Origin: Clostridiales bacterium 38-18
GTDB lineage: Bacteria > Bacillota > Clostridia > Peptostreptococcales > Acidaminobacteraceae
Direction: 5' to 3'
Assembly: GCA_001897605.1 (NCBI GenBank)
Contig: MKTL01000006.1
Span: forward strand, 611,132 to 675,131
DNA: 64,000 nucleotides
Positions 1 to 9,218 of the stretch are shown here, piece by piece. Each line of letters begins with the position of its first letter. The first letter of the stretch is position 1. The notes under the pieces were generated by a model, which had not been told where the DNA came from, searched no databases, and worked only from the letters and a program-made list of their open reading frames with translations. The position numbers and the translations under genes were made by a program.

Positions 1-370
1 AAGATTGTTCTAAAATGTTGTTCATTATGATGTTGCTGGTTTCTGAGCTGAACCAAAGGACCCATAAAACAGTACTGATAAAAAGGGGTAAGGCAACAGA
101 AATTTTATTCCAAACAGGGTCGATCATTTTTAAAAATGCTTTGCCTGAGAAATAAAAAATCACCAAATAACCAATCAACAAAATTGCAGAAGGGATCGCT
201 TGCCACATATAGTGTTTTGTCTCCGCTTCCTTCGTTACCCAATCTGAGATACTTGCATCATAAAAAATTCTAAATACGACCAGTGACAGGATGCCCATCA
301 AAAGATGAATCCAAAGACTGGTAATGATATTATCTAGAATTAAGGTGCTTTTAGTTTTATCTGACAACAA
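1..370 (-). CDS. partial membrane protein (C-terminus outside the window)
   Basis: Open minus-strand frame from TTG at 370 or 367, preceded by GGGGGGAG. Translates as LSDKTKSTLILDNIITSLWIHLLMGILSLVVF..., hydrophobic, with no stop before the window edge. Confidence 0.6.
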   Translation of the reverse strand, partial: MLSDKTKSTLILDNIITSLWIHLLMGILSLVVFRIFYDASISDWVTKEAETKHYMWQAIPSAILLIGYLVIFYFSGKAFLKMIDPVWNKISVALPLFISTVLWVLWFSSETSNIIMNNILEQS

Positions 371-389
371 ACTCCCCCCAGTTAAATGC

Positions 390-908
390 TTACTTCAACT
401 CTTTCCCACACGATGGACAGAATTGATAGCCTTTTTCTAATTTTTCACCACAATACGGACAGAATCGATAAACTCTATCAGATGTTTCTTCGTATCTTGA
501 ATCCGCTTCATAAATTAAATCGTTTTCACGGCTTGAAACATCTTTAACTTTTGAACTATCCGCATATCGGTTCGCTTGGAACAATTCATTCAAAGGATCA
601 CTTTCTTCCCCGTCGTCTGTAATGTCATATAATGACATACGATTTGATCCAGTTGTATTTTTAAAATTAAAAACGAAATTGATGACACCTATCAAGATAA
701 AAATTAAGCCAAAGAAAACCATTACACCTGGTGCCCCCATACCCGCAACTGAAATGGTCCAAAAGATTCCAAAAATAATCGATACGACTGAACCAGCAGC
801 TCCCATTGCCGATGGTCCTCTTCCAGGTTTAACACTCCTCATAGATTCCTCCATTATTTTGTGATTTTTACTTAATTCAAACACCATCAATGGCTTCAAT
901 AACATCAA
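390..908 (-). CDS. zinc-ribbon domain membrane protein
   Basis: Two TM-like segments and a C-terminal FCPYCGEKLEKGYQFCPSCGKEL zinc ribbon. Confidence 0.8.
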   Translation of the reverse strand: MMLLKPLMVFELSKNHKIMEESMRSVKPGRGPSAMGAAGSVVSIIFGIFWTISVAGMGAPGVMVFFGLIFILIGVINFVFNFKNTTGSNRMSLYDITDDGEESDPLNELFQANRYADSSKVKDVSSRENDLIYEADSRYEETSDRVYRFCPYCGEKLEKGYQFCPSCGKELK

Positions 909-929
909 TTACTTTATTTCTTTTACTTA

Positions 930-1538
930 CTAATAGCCATATGCCCCTTCAATAATTAGTAGTTCAATTCTCTTCTCATCAAATTGCCCTTGAATCGTGG
1001 TCAGGTAATTGCAGATTTTATCTGCCGATTTACACTCAATACAGTACCCTAGCTTGGTACAAGGTGTATTCTTACCAAGACGTACAGCATCTAATGGCGC
1101 TGCAACTTTTTTGATTCGCTGTATGGCTTCTTGCTCGTTCTTCACTATTTTGTTGGTTCCCGCAATGAGAAAAACCTTTTTAGGTCCATAAATGATAGGT
1201 GCCACACGACTGCCATTACCATCTAGATTGATGATTTTCCCATTTTCTGTTATGGCATTGACACCGCTGATAAACGTATCTGCAGAGAAATTATCCATAT
1301 AGAGCTGCTTCTTTTCGCTCTTAATAAGCTGTTGATTGTATTTATCTAAGAAGTTAACGCCTTTCTCTCTTAACAAGTGATAGACATTGAGCGCCTCTAA
1401 AGTCATCGAATCCCCTACACCAACCGGTGTTCCTTCGATAATATTCTGATCTAAATATCTAAGCAGTTCTGATTTTGTCTTAAACAGCTCAACTTTGATT
1501 CGGTTCATCCTGAAGGCTTTAATTAATGCTTCGTACAT
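930..1538 (-). CDS. LUD-domain (lactate-utilization LutC/YkgG-like) protein
   Basis: GVGDSMTLEAL, NAITENGKIINLDGNGSRVAPIIYGPKKVFLIAGTNKIV and CTKLGYCIEC are typical of LUD-domain proteins. Confidence 0.8.
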   Translation of the reverse strand: MYEALIKAFRMNRIKVELFKTKSELLRYLDQNIIEGTPVGVGDSMTLEALNVYHLLREKGVNFLDKYNQQLIKSEKKQLYMDNFSADTFISGVNAITENGKIINLDGNGSRVAPIIYGPKKVFLIAGTNKIVKNEQEAIQRIKKVAAPLDAVRLGKNTPCTKLGYCIECKSADKICNYLTTIQGQFDEKRIELLIIEGAYGY

Positions 1539-1547
1539 TTCATTCTC

Positions 1548-2924
1548 CTAATGGTTTAATAAGTAATCAATTTCAGGGTCAATCCCCATAATATAATCTT
1601 CAATAGAATGAGATATCCAAACATCGGGTGAAAGCGTCTTGCTGATAGACTCTTGAGTTAAATCTAATTTTGATAATTCCGAATCGGATAGAAGTTCAAA
1701 ATAATCGGATGAACAACTGATCCACCAGCCTAAGTTTGGCAACTGATAGTTTTTAGGAGCACCAAAATGATTTGGTGAATTTCCGGTATCCTGTCCAACC
1801 GTTGTGGCATCTAAAAGTGTCATTGCACGAGTGACATTGATAACGCCTGACGAGAAGGTCGCATTTCCCACGAGAACATAGAACTCACTAGAAAGTGCGG
1901 ATTTGTATCGGCTAAGCTCTGCGATTAGCTTATATGAAATAGCATCATTGCCCCCTTTGCAGTATCTATAATCTAAAATAATCTTCTTAAAATTCTGAGT
2001 CTTGATCATTTCTATGATTTCGCTATTAAAAAGAGTCGTAGGTTGAGTAGTATCCTCAGCCAAGATATTATATTGAATAACCAAATTGTTATCGATATTG
2101 AGCCAACGATAATAACCCGAAGGATCGGTTTCTGGCGTCGCTTCACGTGGCAATTGCTTTAACAAAACAGTTGAAAAGCCTTCCTTTGTTACCCGATCAA
2201 GCGCTAGAGTCGCCTCTTCCCCCTCGTCGTTCATTACCGTTAGAAAAATATTATCCATTGGATCTAAAACACCTATAAAAGCCAATGCATCGTAATTATA
2301 TAGCCAATTTGTAAAATTGGTTTTTACCCATGCTTCGTTTTCATGTGGAATGATTTCTGATAAGGCGCTAAAAACAGAATCTATATCGATTTGATTGATC
2401 CCGACAAGCTGCCATCCCAAATAATCAGCTTCAGCTTCTGGTAATACAGTCAAATACCATTTGTCATCAAATGCATCCACCTTAAATGGATAATAGCTAA
2501 ACTCTGACATCAATAAACTGTCAGACATAATCGTCGTATGTGAGTCCCCTAGATCGGTCAATATCTTTTGTAACTCAAAATAAAGCGTCTGCTTTGATAG
2601 TTGATCTGCCTTTTCATAGAGTTGTCTTTTTAAAGCGACATAATCAGATTGAGACAAGTTACGATATAAATCTGGGTGTTTCTCTTCAAGCGTTTTAAAG
2701 AAGAAGCTCAGATCCTCAGCATATTTTCCATTGTAGTTTATCTCTTGAGATGTTGTTTCTTCATCTGTCGAAACCTCATCAGCGGTTGTTATAGAATTGA
2801 TTTCACTGCTATATTCAGTTGTTTGAGTTTCAATTTCGTTTGAATTCTTTGTCGTACATCCAGCAAAAGTGACTGAAAAAAGCACCACAAAAGAGATTAA
2901 AACGAAACGAAGTAGACGATTCAT
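1548..2924 (-). CDS. S41-family peptidase-like lipoprotein
   Basis: Lipobox-like FSVTFAGC; FFKTLEEKHPDLYRNLS; C-terminal LVGNATFSSGVINVTRAMTLL resembles the S41 catalytic region. Confidence 0.65.
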   Translation of the reverse strand: MNRLLRFVLISFVVLFSVTFAGCTTKNSNEIETQTTEYSSEINSITTADEVSTDEETTSQEINYNGKYAEDLSFFFKTLEEKHPDLYRNLSQSDYVALKRQLYEKADQLSKQTLYFELQKILTDLGDSHTTIMSDSLLMSEFSYYPFKVDAFDDKWYLTVLPEAEADYLGWQLVGINQIDIDSVFSALSEIIPHENEAWVKTNFTNWLYNYDALAFIGVLDPMDNIFLTVMNDEGEEATLALDRVTKEGFSTVLLKQLPREATPETDPSGYYRWLNIDNNLVIQYNILAEDTTQPTTLFNSEIIEMIKTQNFKKIILDYRYCKGGNDAISYKLIAELSRYKSALSSEFYVLVGNATFSSGVINVTRAMTLLDATTVGQDTGNSPNHFGAPKNYQLPNLGWWISCSSDYFELLSDSELSKLDLTQESISKTLSPDVWISHSIEDYIMGIDPEIDYLLNH

Positions 2925-2945
2925 GCTACCTCCTGTTTAGTTTCC

Positions 2946-3974
2946 TTAGCTCAAAATTTCAAACGTCTTTGTGCCTCTGATCTTTTGATTGATATATCGA
3001 TTCCGATTAAGTGCACTTATCTTATCCACTTCCTTTTGGCAATCGTTAATAACCTGTTCCTTAAGCCCAGTTAACGATATGATGACCGAAGGATTCATCC
3101 CCTCTAAAATCATATTGATAATGGCGAATTTCTGAAGTCCCGTTAAAGTAAATGGATTTTTACCCGTCACTTTTTCACCGGTTTCTTCCTCAAAAGCGCA
3201 CTTGACCTCAGTCAGGAACTCATGTGCCAAGTCATGTCTCACAGGCTTACCTGATGTTTTTACAAATAGTAATTCTGTATCCTCAAATCGCATTTCTTCC
3301 CTGAGTTGAAGGTATTTTTCAAAATCCTCAACCAGTGAATATGGCAGTTCTAGGAAAAGCGTTCTATTCGCAACATCCTTGTAGCGAAGCTTCAAAATTC
3401 GTCTTTGGAAATCATAATCACTTACCAACATAGACGCGACACGGTCCACATTTAAACCATAAATTAGCAATAGTTTGACGACGATTTTCACACTCATGGC
3501 TTTAAAATTATTTGCGTTTAATTGTTCAAGTGCCTTCATCATAAAACTCACTTGATTTTGATCAATCGGCGGATAGGCTTCCCGATCCTTTAAAACAATG
3601 CCGTAAGTTTTGAGACGATCATCCACTTCTTGCGCTAAAGCCGAAAAAGGCATCAACCTGCCTAAAGCATCGTTGGGATACTTTTCTAAGATCACGCGTT
3701 CAAACAACTGATTCAATGCAATTAAAAAATCATCAATGGCTGACTTACTACTAACGTTCTCATTGTTTTTAATGTAATATACGGCACTTTCTATGATACT
3801 CTCTCTATTAAATTGCTCTATAAAAACAGCATCAAGCGTAATACCATTTGCCATTTTTTCTAAAACATATGGTGCGAAATAATCCCTTAACTTAGGCACA
3901 TATTGGTTAAACTTATGAATGGTTAAAAGATCGCCAAAATCCTGTTCTATCAGTGATACGATGTGTTTATTCAT
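2946..3974 (-). CDS. tyrosine-recombinase-fold protein, apparently catalytically degenerate
   Basis: GLNVDRVASMLVSDYDFQRRILKLRYKDVANRTLFLELP and FTLTGLQKFAIINMILEGMNPSVIISLTGL align by eye with phage-integrase motifs, but the catalytic residues are replaced. Confidence 0.55.
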   Translation of the reverse strand: MNKHIVSLIEQDFGDLLTIHKFNQYVPKLRDYFAPYVLEKMANGITLDAVFIEQFNRESIIESAVYYIKNNENVSSKSAIDDFLIALNQLFERVILEKYPNDALGRLMPFSALAQEVDDRLKTYGIVLKDREAYPPIDQNQVSFMMKALEQLNANNFKAMSVKIVVKLLLIYGLNVDRVASMLVSDYDFQRRILKLRYKDVANRTLFLELPYSLVEDFEKYLQLREEMRFEDTELLFVKTSGKPVRHDLAHEFLTEVKCAFEEETGEKVTGKNPFTLTGLQKFAIINMILEGMNPSVIISLTGLKEQVINDCQKEVDKISALNRNRYINQKIRGTKTFEILS

Positions 3975-4088
3975 TTTCTTGCTCCTTTAATTTGCCAAAC
4001 GAATGTTTGCTATCTCTATTCTACCATAATATTTTATTCTTCTTCCAAATTAATGGTTTTTTAAGATTACATTCCTGTGACATAAAAA

Positions 4089-4145
4089 TAACTACCCTTA
4101 ATCGATCTTTCATTAATTAAACTTAGACCAAATCAAGGGTAGTTA
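4089..4145 (-). terminator. large-loop terminator-like hairpin after the BlaR1-like gene
   Basis: TAACTACCCTT ... AAGGGTAGTTA, 11-bp perfect arms; on the minus strand it is followed by TTTTTATG. Confidence 0.6.
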
Positions 4146-4150
4146 ATATT

Positions 4151-5965
4151 TTATTCCCAAACACTAATCGACGCGATAAAGGCTTTGAACTGCTCATAGG
4201 TCTCACCTTGCTCCCATAGAGTCGTCTGAATCACATCCTTTAACCCCTCTGCAAGCTCAGCTTTATCAAAAGAAACCGACATCTTCTGATCATCTGTATC
4301 GCTAAACTCAAAGGAAACCGTCTCCACATTTTCCACCAGCGCAAAGGTCATTAAAGCATTGCGTTTTAGAATTTCATAATTCGGTGAATCATTGATCAAT
4401 GTATCATCTACAGCGATTTCACTTGCAAGCACCACAGTGACACCATATGGCATTTCACTGGTTGTCATCTCAAAGTGATCGTAGCTTGACCAACTCGGAT
4501 AGGCAAAACCACCGATGATGCCACCGACCTTGCTCGCGTTGCCAACATAGTTGGTTCTATTGGCATATACGGTTTCAAGTGAAGTATAAAATGGTTCTTC
4601 CTCTAGTTCAAAAAACCATCTAATTGAATTATGTCTTTCAGGGGTGTCGTAACCAACCGCTAGATAAAGATCACCATTGTTCTGTTTAAAAAGCCAATAT
4701 GTGGTCCCCGCTTCATCCGATAGCCTAGATACATAACGCTCATCTGCTTTGTCGATTATTTTTTTTGCATCACTTGAAGCCAGTAGGTTGAATGGATCTT
4801 GAAAATCCGCCGCAGTTAAACTCACCTTTTCAAGAGGATCGCTATCCACCCAGTTTACCTCTGACGTTTCCTTACGGCTAATCACGTTCTGATCGGTAAT
4901 GGTAAAAGTGGGATAGGTCGATTCAAAATAAGTAAACGAATAGATCGGATCTTCATATACCTTACTGACGACACGATAGGTTTTCCCAGTGAAATCGCCT
5001 TGTATCATCGGATTCGTAATAAGCGTTACTGCAAGAACGATCAAAGCTAGAGTTGCAACGATGCCCACCCAGGATTTTGTCTTTTTAAAGCGAAGCACGT
5101 TTTTAACCCGCTGCTTCGTATCCCCTTCACCAAAAGCCACTGGAGAAAATGGATATACAGGCTGTCCAACCGCTAGACGCAGCATCGAAGTCGAATAAGG
5201 TTTCTTAATGTTATGCCCATATTGCTGAATGACCGCTTCATCACAGGACATCTCCATGTCGCGCATCGCAAGGTTAAAACCAAGCCATACTAAGGGATTA
5301 AACCAATGTAGGGTTAGGGCAATACACGCAAGGCTTCTCCAAAGCGGATCAAAACGACGGACATGCACCTTTTCATGAGCAAGTATATAATAGCGTTCTT
5401 CATCGGATAGAGTCGCAGGTAGTATAATTTTCGGATTAAAAACACCGATTACAAAGGGCGAACTAAAATGTGATGATTGATAGACGCCATCACCTAGATA
5501 AACCGCTTGTTTGACCCCTTTATATAGACGATAACCCTTAAAGAGATTGAATCCCAAGAGCACCACCACACCGATTAACCAGATCGTGAGCAGAACGCCT
5601 TCATAATTCAATGTTAAATTATTCTGCGCTAGGTTTGTGACGGTAAGAGTTGAGGATAAAGGTTTTACAATGCCATTTGCTATGGGACTTAAAACGGTAT
5701 GGCTGGTTGTACTGATGATGCCAGCACCGAATGCTGACTCAGACATACGCTTCGTAGGCGCATCAAACCATCCCACTCCGCCAAGTAAGGACCATCTAGA
5801 CATAACTGAGAAAGGCACCAGCAGTCTAAACAATGCAACCGACCAAAGCAGATAGCTCAAATTCTTAGGCAATCTAAATGCCAATCCTCTGAACAATAGG
5901 ATGATGAGAATTGTCATACTTCCGGTCAAGCTAAGTTCGATGATTAGATCGATTAAGGTTTTCAT
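4151..5965 (-). CDS. M56-family (BlaR1/MecR1-like) membrane metallopeptidase
   Basis: YYILAHEKVHVRRFDPLWRSLACIALTLHWFNPLVW, M56 HExxH motif with TM segments; overlaps the BlaI-like gene by 4 nt. Confidence 0.9.
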   Translation of the reverse strand: MKTLIDLIIELSLTGSMTILIILLFRGLAFRLPKNLSYLLWSVALFRLLVPFSVMSRWSLLGGVGWFDAPTKRMSESAFGAGIISTTSHTVLSPIANGIVKPLSSTLTVTNLAQNNLTLNYEGVLLTIWLIGVVVLLGFNLFKGYRLYKGVKQAVYLGDGVYQSSHFSSPFVIGVFNPKIILPATLSDEERYYILAHEKVHVRRFDPLWRSLACIALTLHWFNPLVWLGFNLAMRDMEMSCDEAVIQQYGHNIKKPYSTSMLRLAVGQPVYPFSPVAFGEGDTKQRVKNVLRFKKTKSWVGIVATLALIVLAVTLITNPMIQGDFTGKTYRVVSKVYEDPIYSFTYFESTYPTFTITDQNVISRKETSEVNWVDSDPLEKVSLTAADFQDPFNLLASSDAKKIIDKADERYVSRLSDEAGTTYWLFKQNNGDLYLAVGYDTPERHNSIRWFFELEEEPFYTSLETVYANRTNYVGNASKVGGIIGGFAYPSWSSYDHFEMTTSEMPYGVTVVLASEIAVDDTLINDSPNYEILKRNALMTFALVENVETVSFEFSDTDDQKMSVSFDKAELAEGLKDVIQTTLWEQGETYEQFKAFIASISVWE

Positions 5966-6330
5966 TCGTCTGCCTCCTGATGTGTGTCGATCATCCTTTG
6001 TATGGCTTCTATCTCATCGCGATTGAGTTTTTTCTTTCTTGAGAAAGCCGCAATAAAGTTAGGAAGCGAGTCGTTAAAATTCTCTCTAACAAAAGCTGTC
6101 CCCTGTTCCGACTTAAAAGCCTCTCTTGAAAGCAAGACTGTAATCTGTCCATCCTCTTGCAAAAACAGCTCTCGATCGCAAAGTCTTTTTAACATCGTAT
6201 AGGTCGTCGTCCTTTTCCAATCAAAAGCATCTGAGCAAAGTGCAATTAATGTTTTAGTCGTAAGAGGTGCATGATCCCATATGAGTTCTGCTAAGCGCTC
6301 TTCCATTTCTCCTAACTTATGCTTTTCCAT
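5962..6330 (-). CDS. BlaI/MecI/CopY-family transcriptional repressor
   Basis: LAELIWDHAPLTTKTLIALCSDAFDWKRTTTYTMLKRLCDRELF, BlaI winged helix; adjacent to the M56 gene. Confidence 0.9.
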   Translation of the reverse strand: MEKHKLGEMEERLAELIWDHAPLTTKTLIALCSDAFDWKRTTTYTMLKRLCDRELFLQEDGQITVLLSREAFKSEQGTAFVRENFNDSLPNFIAAFSRKKKLNRDEIEAIQRMIDTHQEADE

Positions 6331-6405
6331 CTGGTCCTCCTGTGATCAATCAAAACTGATGTTTGAAATAAAGTCTATCAATTAATTATACTGTTCTTCC
6401 AAAAT

Positions 6406-6458
6406 AAAACTGTCTAACGCTATTAGACATTTTTAGTCTAATAACGTTAGACAGTTTT
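6406..6458. promoter_or_regulatory. near-perfect 23-bp inverted repeat: candidate BlaI-like operator and/or terminator
   Basis: AAAACTGTCTAACGCTATTAGAC-N7-GTCTAATAACGTTAGACAGTTTT; each arm contains a GTCTAA-N5-TTAGAC palindrome. Lies upstream of the BlaI-like gene and downstream of the GNAT gene. Confidence 0.65.
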
Positions 6459-6467
6459 GTCAAGTCA

Positions 6468-7046
6468 TTATTTTCTTAAATCACAAGATCTGTCTTTCAT
6501 CTGTTCCCATTCACTCTTTAAAAGTCGATAACACACGCGATCATATAAGATGCCATCGATGGCACTGTGCTTCACTAGGTGTGCTTCTTTAACCATTCCT
6601 AGCTTGATCATTATATTTTCTGAGGTAACATTGGCCTTATTACAGCCTGTTTCAATTTTTATGATCCCGCCTTTTGTAAAGGCAAAATCTAAAACCGATT
6701 TAGCGGCTTCAGTCACATACCCTTTTCCCCAAAATGACTTTAATACAAAATAGCCCATTTCTGCAACTGCACCTTCAGTAGCTTGCTCAGAAATCGTGTA
6801 GCCTATATCTCCAACATAGTTGCCGGTAGCCTTCTCCTCTATCGCTAAGAAAACCTTAAGGCGGTTGTCGAGTTTTGCATGTTTCATCGCTTCAAATAAA
6901 TTTTCCCTTGATTCATCCATGGAATGCGTTCTTAAATCCGATATAAAATAGGTATTTTCGTCACTGGATAATAGCTGATGAAGTCCCTCTAAATCCTCGT
7001 ATTCATGGTCTCTAATGATCAATCGATCTGTTTCTAATCTTATCAT
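6468..7046 (-). CDS. GNAT acetyltransferase (RimJ/RimL type)
   Basis: ETDRLIIRDHEYEDLEGL; GDIGYTIS...AEMGYFVLKSFWGKGYVTEAAKSVLDFAF; GCNKANVTSENIMIKLGM. Confidence 0.88.
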   Translation of the reverse strand: MIRLETDRLIIRDHEYEDLEGLHQLLSSDENTYFISDLRTHSMDESRENLFEAMKHAKLDNRLKVFLAIEEKATGNYVGDIGYTISEQATEGAVAEMGYFVLKSFWGKGYVTEAAKSVLDFAFTKGGIIKIETGCNKANVTSENIMIKLGMVKEAHLVKHSAIDGILYDRVCYRLLKSEWEQMKDRSCDLRK

Positions 7047-7810
7047 GGTGAAGTGCCTATGCTTTCTATGGTATAATGGTCGTTCTCAACTTTCATAATT
7101 GCAAAACCCACCTGACGATACGCATCCTTTTGATCCTCAATTGACTTAATATTGCCAGCAAGTACAGGTTCATAATTTGACGCTAGCTTAAATTCAGATT
7201 CAAAATAAAAACAATAACTTAAAGAATCACCCGCAGAACGATCCTTTAACCCCTCGAAATCTACTCTCTTTAATTCAACAGTCTCAATAAACGGACTAAA
7301 ATCAAACAGATTTAGAGCACTTTCTTTCAAGTAGATTTCTGAGAACTTATCTAATAGTGACTGTACCTCTGAACGACTGTCTTCTGATATTAAATCTGAT
7401 ATGTATAATTCACCATCATTATTAGTTATACTAACTTTCGCAGTATAATATTGGCTATTTAGTATATAGCCAACTGCATATTGGCGTGTTTCCGTCGGAT
7501 TCAGACCGTCACTAACATGTAGATCAGATGGATAAAATGTCATCTTTATATTTGTATCCACCTCATCCTTTAAAAAAGCATCCATAGCCTCAATAGAAGG
7601 AGACACGGTTTTATTTGATATCGTTTCAGTATTTGTATCAGTATCCTCAGTATCCTCAGCACTCACAGTACTCTCAGTCCTATTCTTTTCTAAGGTTGAC
7701 ATTTGAGCACCATCAACAGAGCTTAGATTGCTATTGACATCATTGGGTTTGCAAGAAGACGCTAGAAAAATGACTGCTATCATAATTGTGATTACAGTTA
7801 CTTTTTTCAT
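7043..7810 (-). CDS. hypothetical lipoprotein
   Basis: MKKVTVITIMIAVIFLASSCKPN lipobox; overlaps the downstream GNAT gene by 4 nt. Confidence 0.65.
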   Translation of the reverse strand: MKKVTVITIMIAVIFLASSCKPNDVNSNLSSVDGAQMSTLEKNRTESTVSAEDTEDTDTNTETISNKTVSPSIEAMDAFLKDEVDTNIKMTFYPSDLHVSDGLNPTETRQYAVGYILNSQYYTAKVSITNNDGELYISDLISEDSRSEVQSLLDKFSEIYLKESALNLFDFSPFIETVELKRVDFEGLKDRSAGDSLSYCFYFESEFKLASNYEPVLAGNIKSIEDQKDAYRQVGFAIMKVENDHYTIESIGTSP

Positions 7811-7862
7811 TAGTAATGCCCCCTTTTGGGTTGATCTTTAGGTGGTCTTAGTAACTTTATGC

Positions 7863-8381
7863 TTACTTAAACCAAAATTCCATAATATCGAGTGGCTTCC
7901 CCGCTTGATTGGTGATGACGTATTCTTTCACAACCGTAGCGTGATAAGATTCTGGAATTTTTCGACTCGAAATATTCCTTCGGTCTACAGGGTACTTAAA
8001 GAAATCGTACACCAAATTCTCACGACCCCAACTAACCAACCCTTCTATCGCTTCTTTACCAAGTCCCAAACCATGTGCATCTGTTTTCAACCAAATACCA
8101 AGCTCTGGATTAAGTGAGTTGATGCCATGAAGACCACAGCAGCCCAAAAAAGTATCATCGTTTTTATCTTTAATGACCATTTGCAAATCCTTTTTAGCAT
8201 CGAGCTTATTGACTGCAGTAGTAACGAACTCCTTTGTATCTTCAATTTCACCTGTTGGAACTGGATACATATACGTTGATACATTTGTCGTAAAATGGTG
8301 AAAAACATCAGAAATATCTGTTTCAGATATCGGTACTAGCAATAGCCTTTTCGTTTGGATAACAACCCTTCTCAGGTTCAT
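7863..8381 (-). CDS. GNAT acetyltransferase
   Basis: IQTKRLLLVPISETDISDVFHHF; LGIWLKTDAHGLGLGKEAIEGLVSWG; RRNISSRKIPES. Confidence 0.82.
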   Translation of the reverse strand: MNLRRVVIQTKRLLLVPISETDISDVFHHFTTNVSTYMYPVPTGEIEDTKEFVTTAVNKLDAKKDLQMVIKDKNDDTFLGCCGLHGINSLNPELGIWLKTDAHGLGLGKEAIEGLVSWGRENLVYDFFKYPVDRRNISSRKIPESYHATVVKEYVITNQAGKPLDIMEFWFK

Positions 8382-8505
8382 GACACTTTGTACCTCCTTA
8401 ATTTATTGCCGAAAAATATGTATTCAAAATATTCAAACGAATTGCTTTCCAGATTATTATATCACCTTGTTCCTAAATCGAATATTAAAGTCTCATTAAA
8501 GCATA

Positions 8506-8536
8506 AAACTCAGCTTCCATTTTGAAAGCTGAGTTT
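8506..8536. terminator. intrinsic terminator-like hairpin
   Basis: AAACTCAGCTT...AAGCTGAGTTT, 11-bp perfect stem. Confidence 0.65.
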
Positions 8537-8582
8537 AGGTGTAAATTTAATTATGCTTTTATAGTAACCACATTCTTATAAA

Positions 8583-8662
8583 CATGTTTTCATGTTTTCA
8601 TGTTTTCATGTTTTCATGTTTTCATGTTTTCATGTTTTCATGTTTTCATGTTTTCATGTTTT
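8583..8662. repeat. 8-bp tandem repeat (CATGTTTT)x10
   Basis: Ten consecutive identical CATGTTTT units counted in the sequence. Confidence 0.97.
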
Positions 8663-8693
8663 CAATAGCTTCTAGTTTTGAATGGCTTCTTGC

Positions 8694-9116
8694 CTAGCCC
8701 TGCTCTTGTGGGAATTGAGACATATCTGCATACATCACTTCCCATTGATGACCATCGAGATCTTGAAATCTATCATAGTACATCCAAGTGTCTGCTATCG
8801 GATCTAAATATCTGATAGCACCTAAAGAAAGTGCGATACTTAATATCTCATCTACTCTTTCTTTACTCTCTACCTGTATCGCCAATAACATTTGAGTTGA
8901 TCCACCATCTGCAATTGGCTTATGTGTAAAGGTTTTAAAAAAAGACTCTGAAAGCATCATTGCATAAATAAGGTCCTTTTTTAATTCCACACAGACTGCT
9001 TTCTCATCGCTAAATTGCTCATTGATTGGGAATCCCAAAGCTGTCCAAAATTGTCTGGTTTTCTCAACATTTTTTATCGGTAAATTTACATATATTGATC
9101 CAATTGACATAAGCAT
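8694..9116 (-). CDS. VOC-family (glyoxalase/bleomycin-resistance-like) protein
   Basis: IYVNLPIKNVEKTRQFWTALGFPINEQFSDEKAVCVEL ... YYDRFQDLDGHQWEVMY. Confidence 0.88.
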   Translation of the reverse strand: MLMSIGSIYVNLPIKNVEKTRQFWTALGFPINEQFSDEKAVCVELKKDLIYAMMLSESFFKTFTHKPIADGGSTQMLLAIQVESKERVDEILSIALSLGAIRYLDPIADTWMYYDRFQDLDGHQWEVMYADMSQFPQEQG

Positions 9117-9218
9117 TCTCCTTTATCTAAGAGTGAGTAATTCATTCATACCCTTAAATGATATTTACTATCAAATAGATTAATCCGGATGGCATTTTCT
9201 ACGTTTATTGGTTTAATT

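Noticed and set aside
622-864. Plus-strand ORF 80 aa
   Set aside because: Antisense to the zinc-ribbon membrane protein (390-908); no RBS or family signal.
2946-3974. Evidence of an integrated prophage or ICE at the integrase-like gene
   Set aside because: Catalytic residues appear absent, no tRNA or att repeats and no other mobile-element genes nearby.
4989-5855. Plus-strand ORFs 4989-5198 and 5637-5855
   Set aside because: Antisense to the M56 peptidase gene; low-complexity, no recognisable domains.
7640-7700. Repetitive CAGTATCCTCAGTATCCTCAGCACT stretch
   Set aside because: Lies inside the coding sequence of the lipoprotein and encodes an ordinary Thr/Asp/Glu-rich linker.
8087-8308. Minus-strand ORF 73 aa
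   Set aside because: Alternative frame inside the GNAT gene 7863-8381, which has clear motifs.
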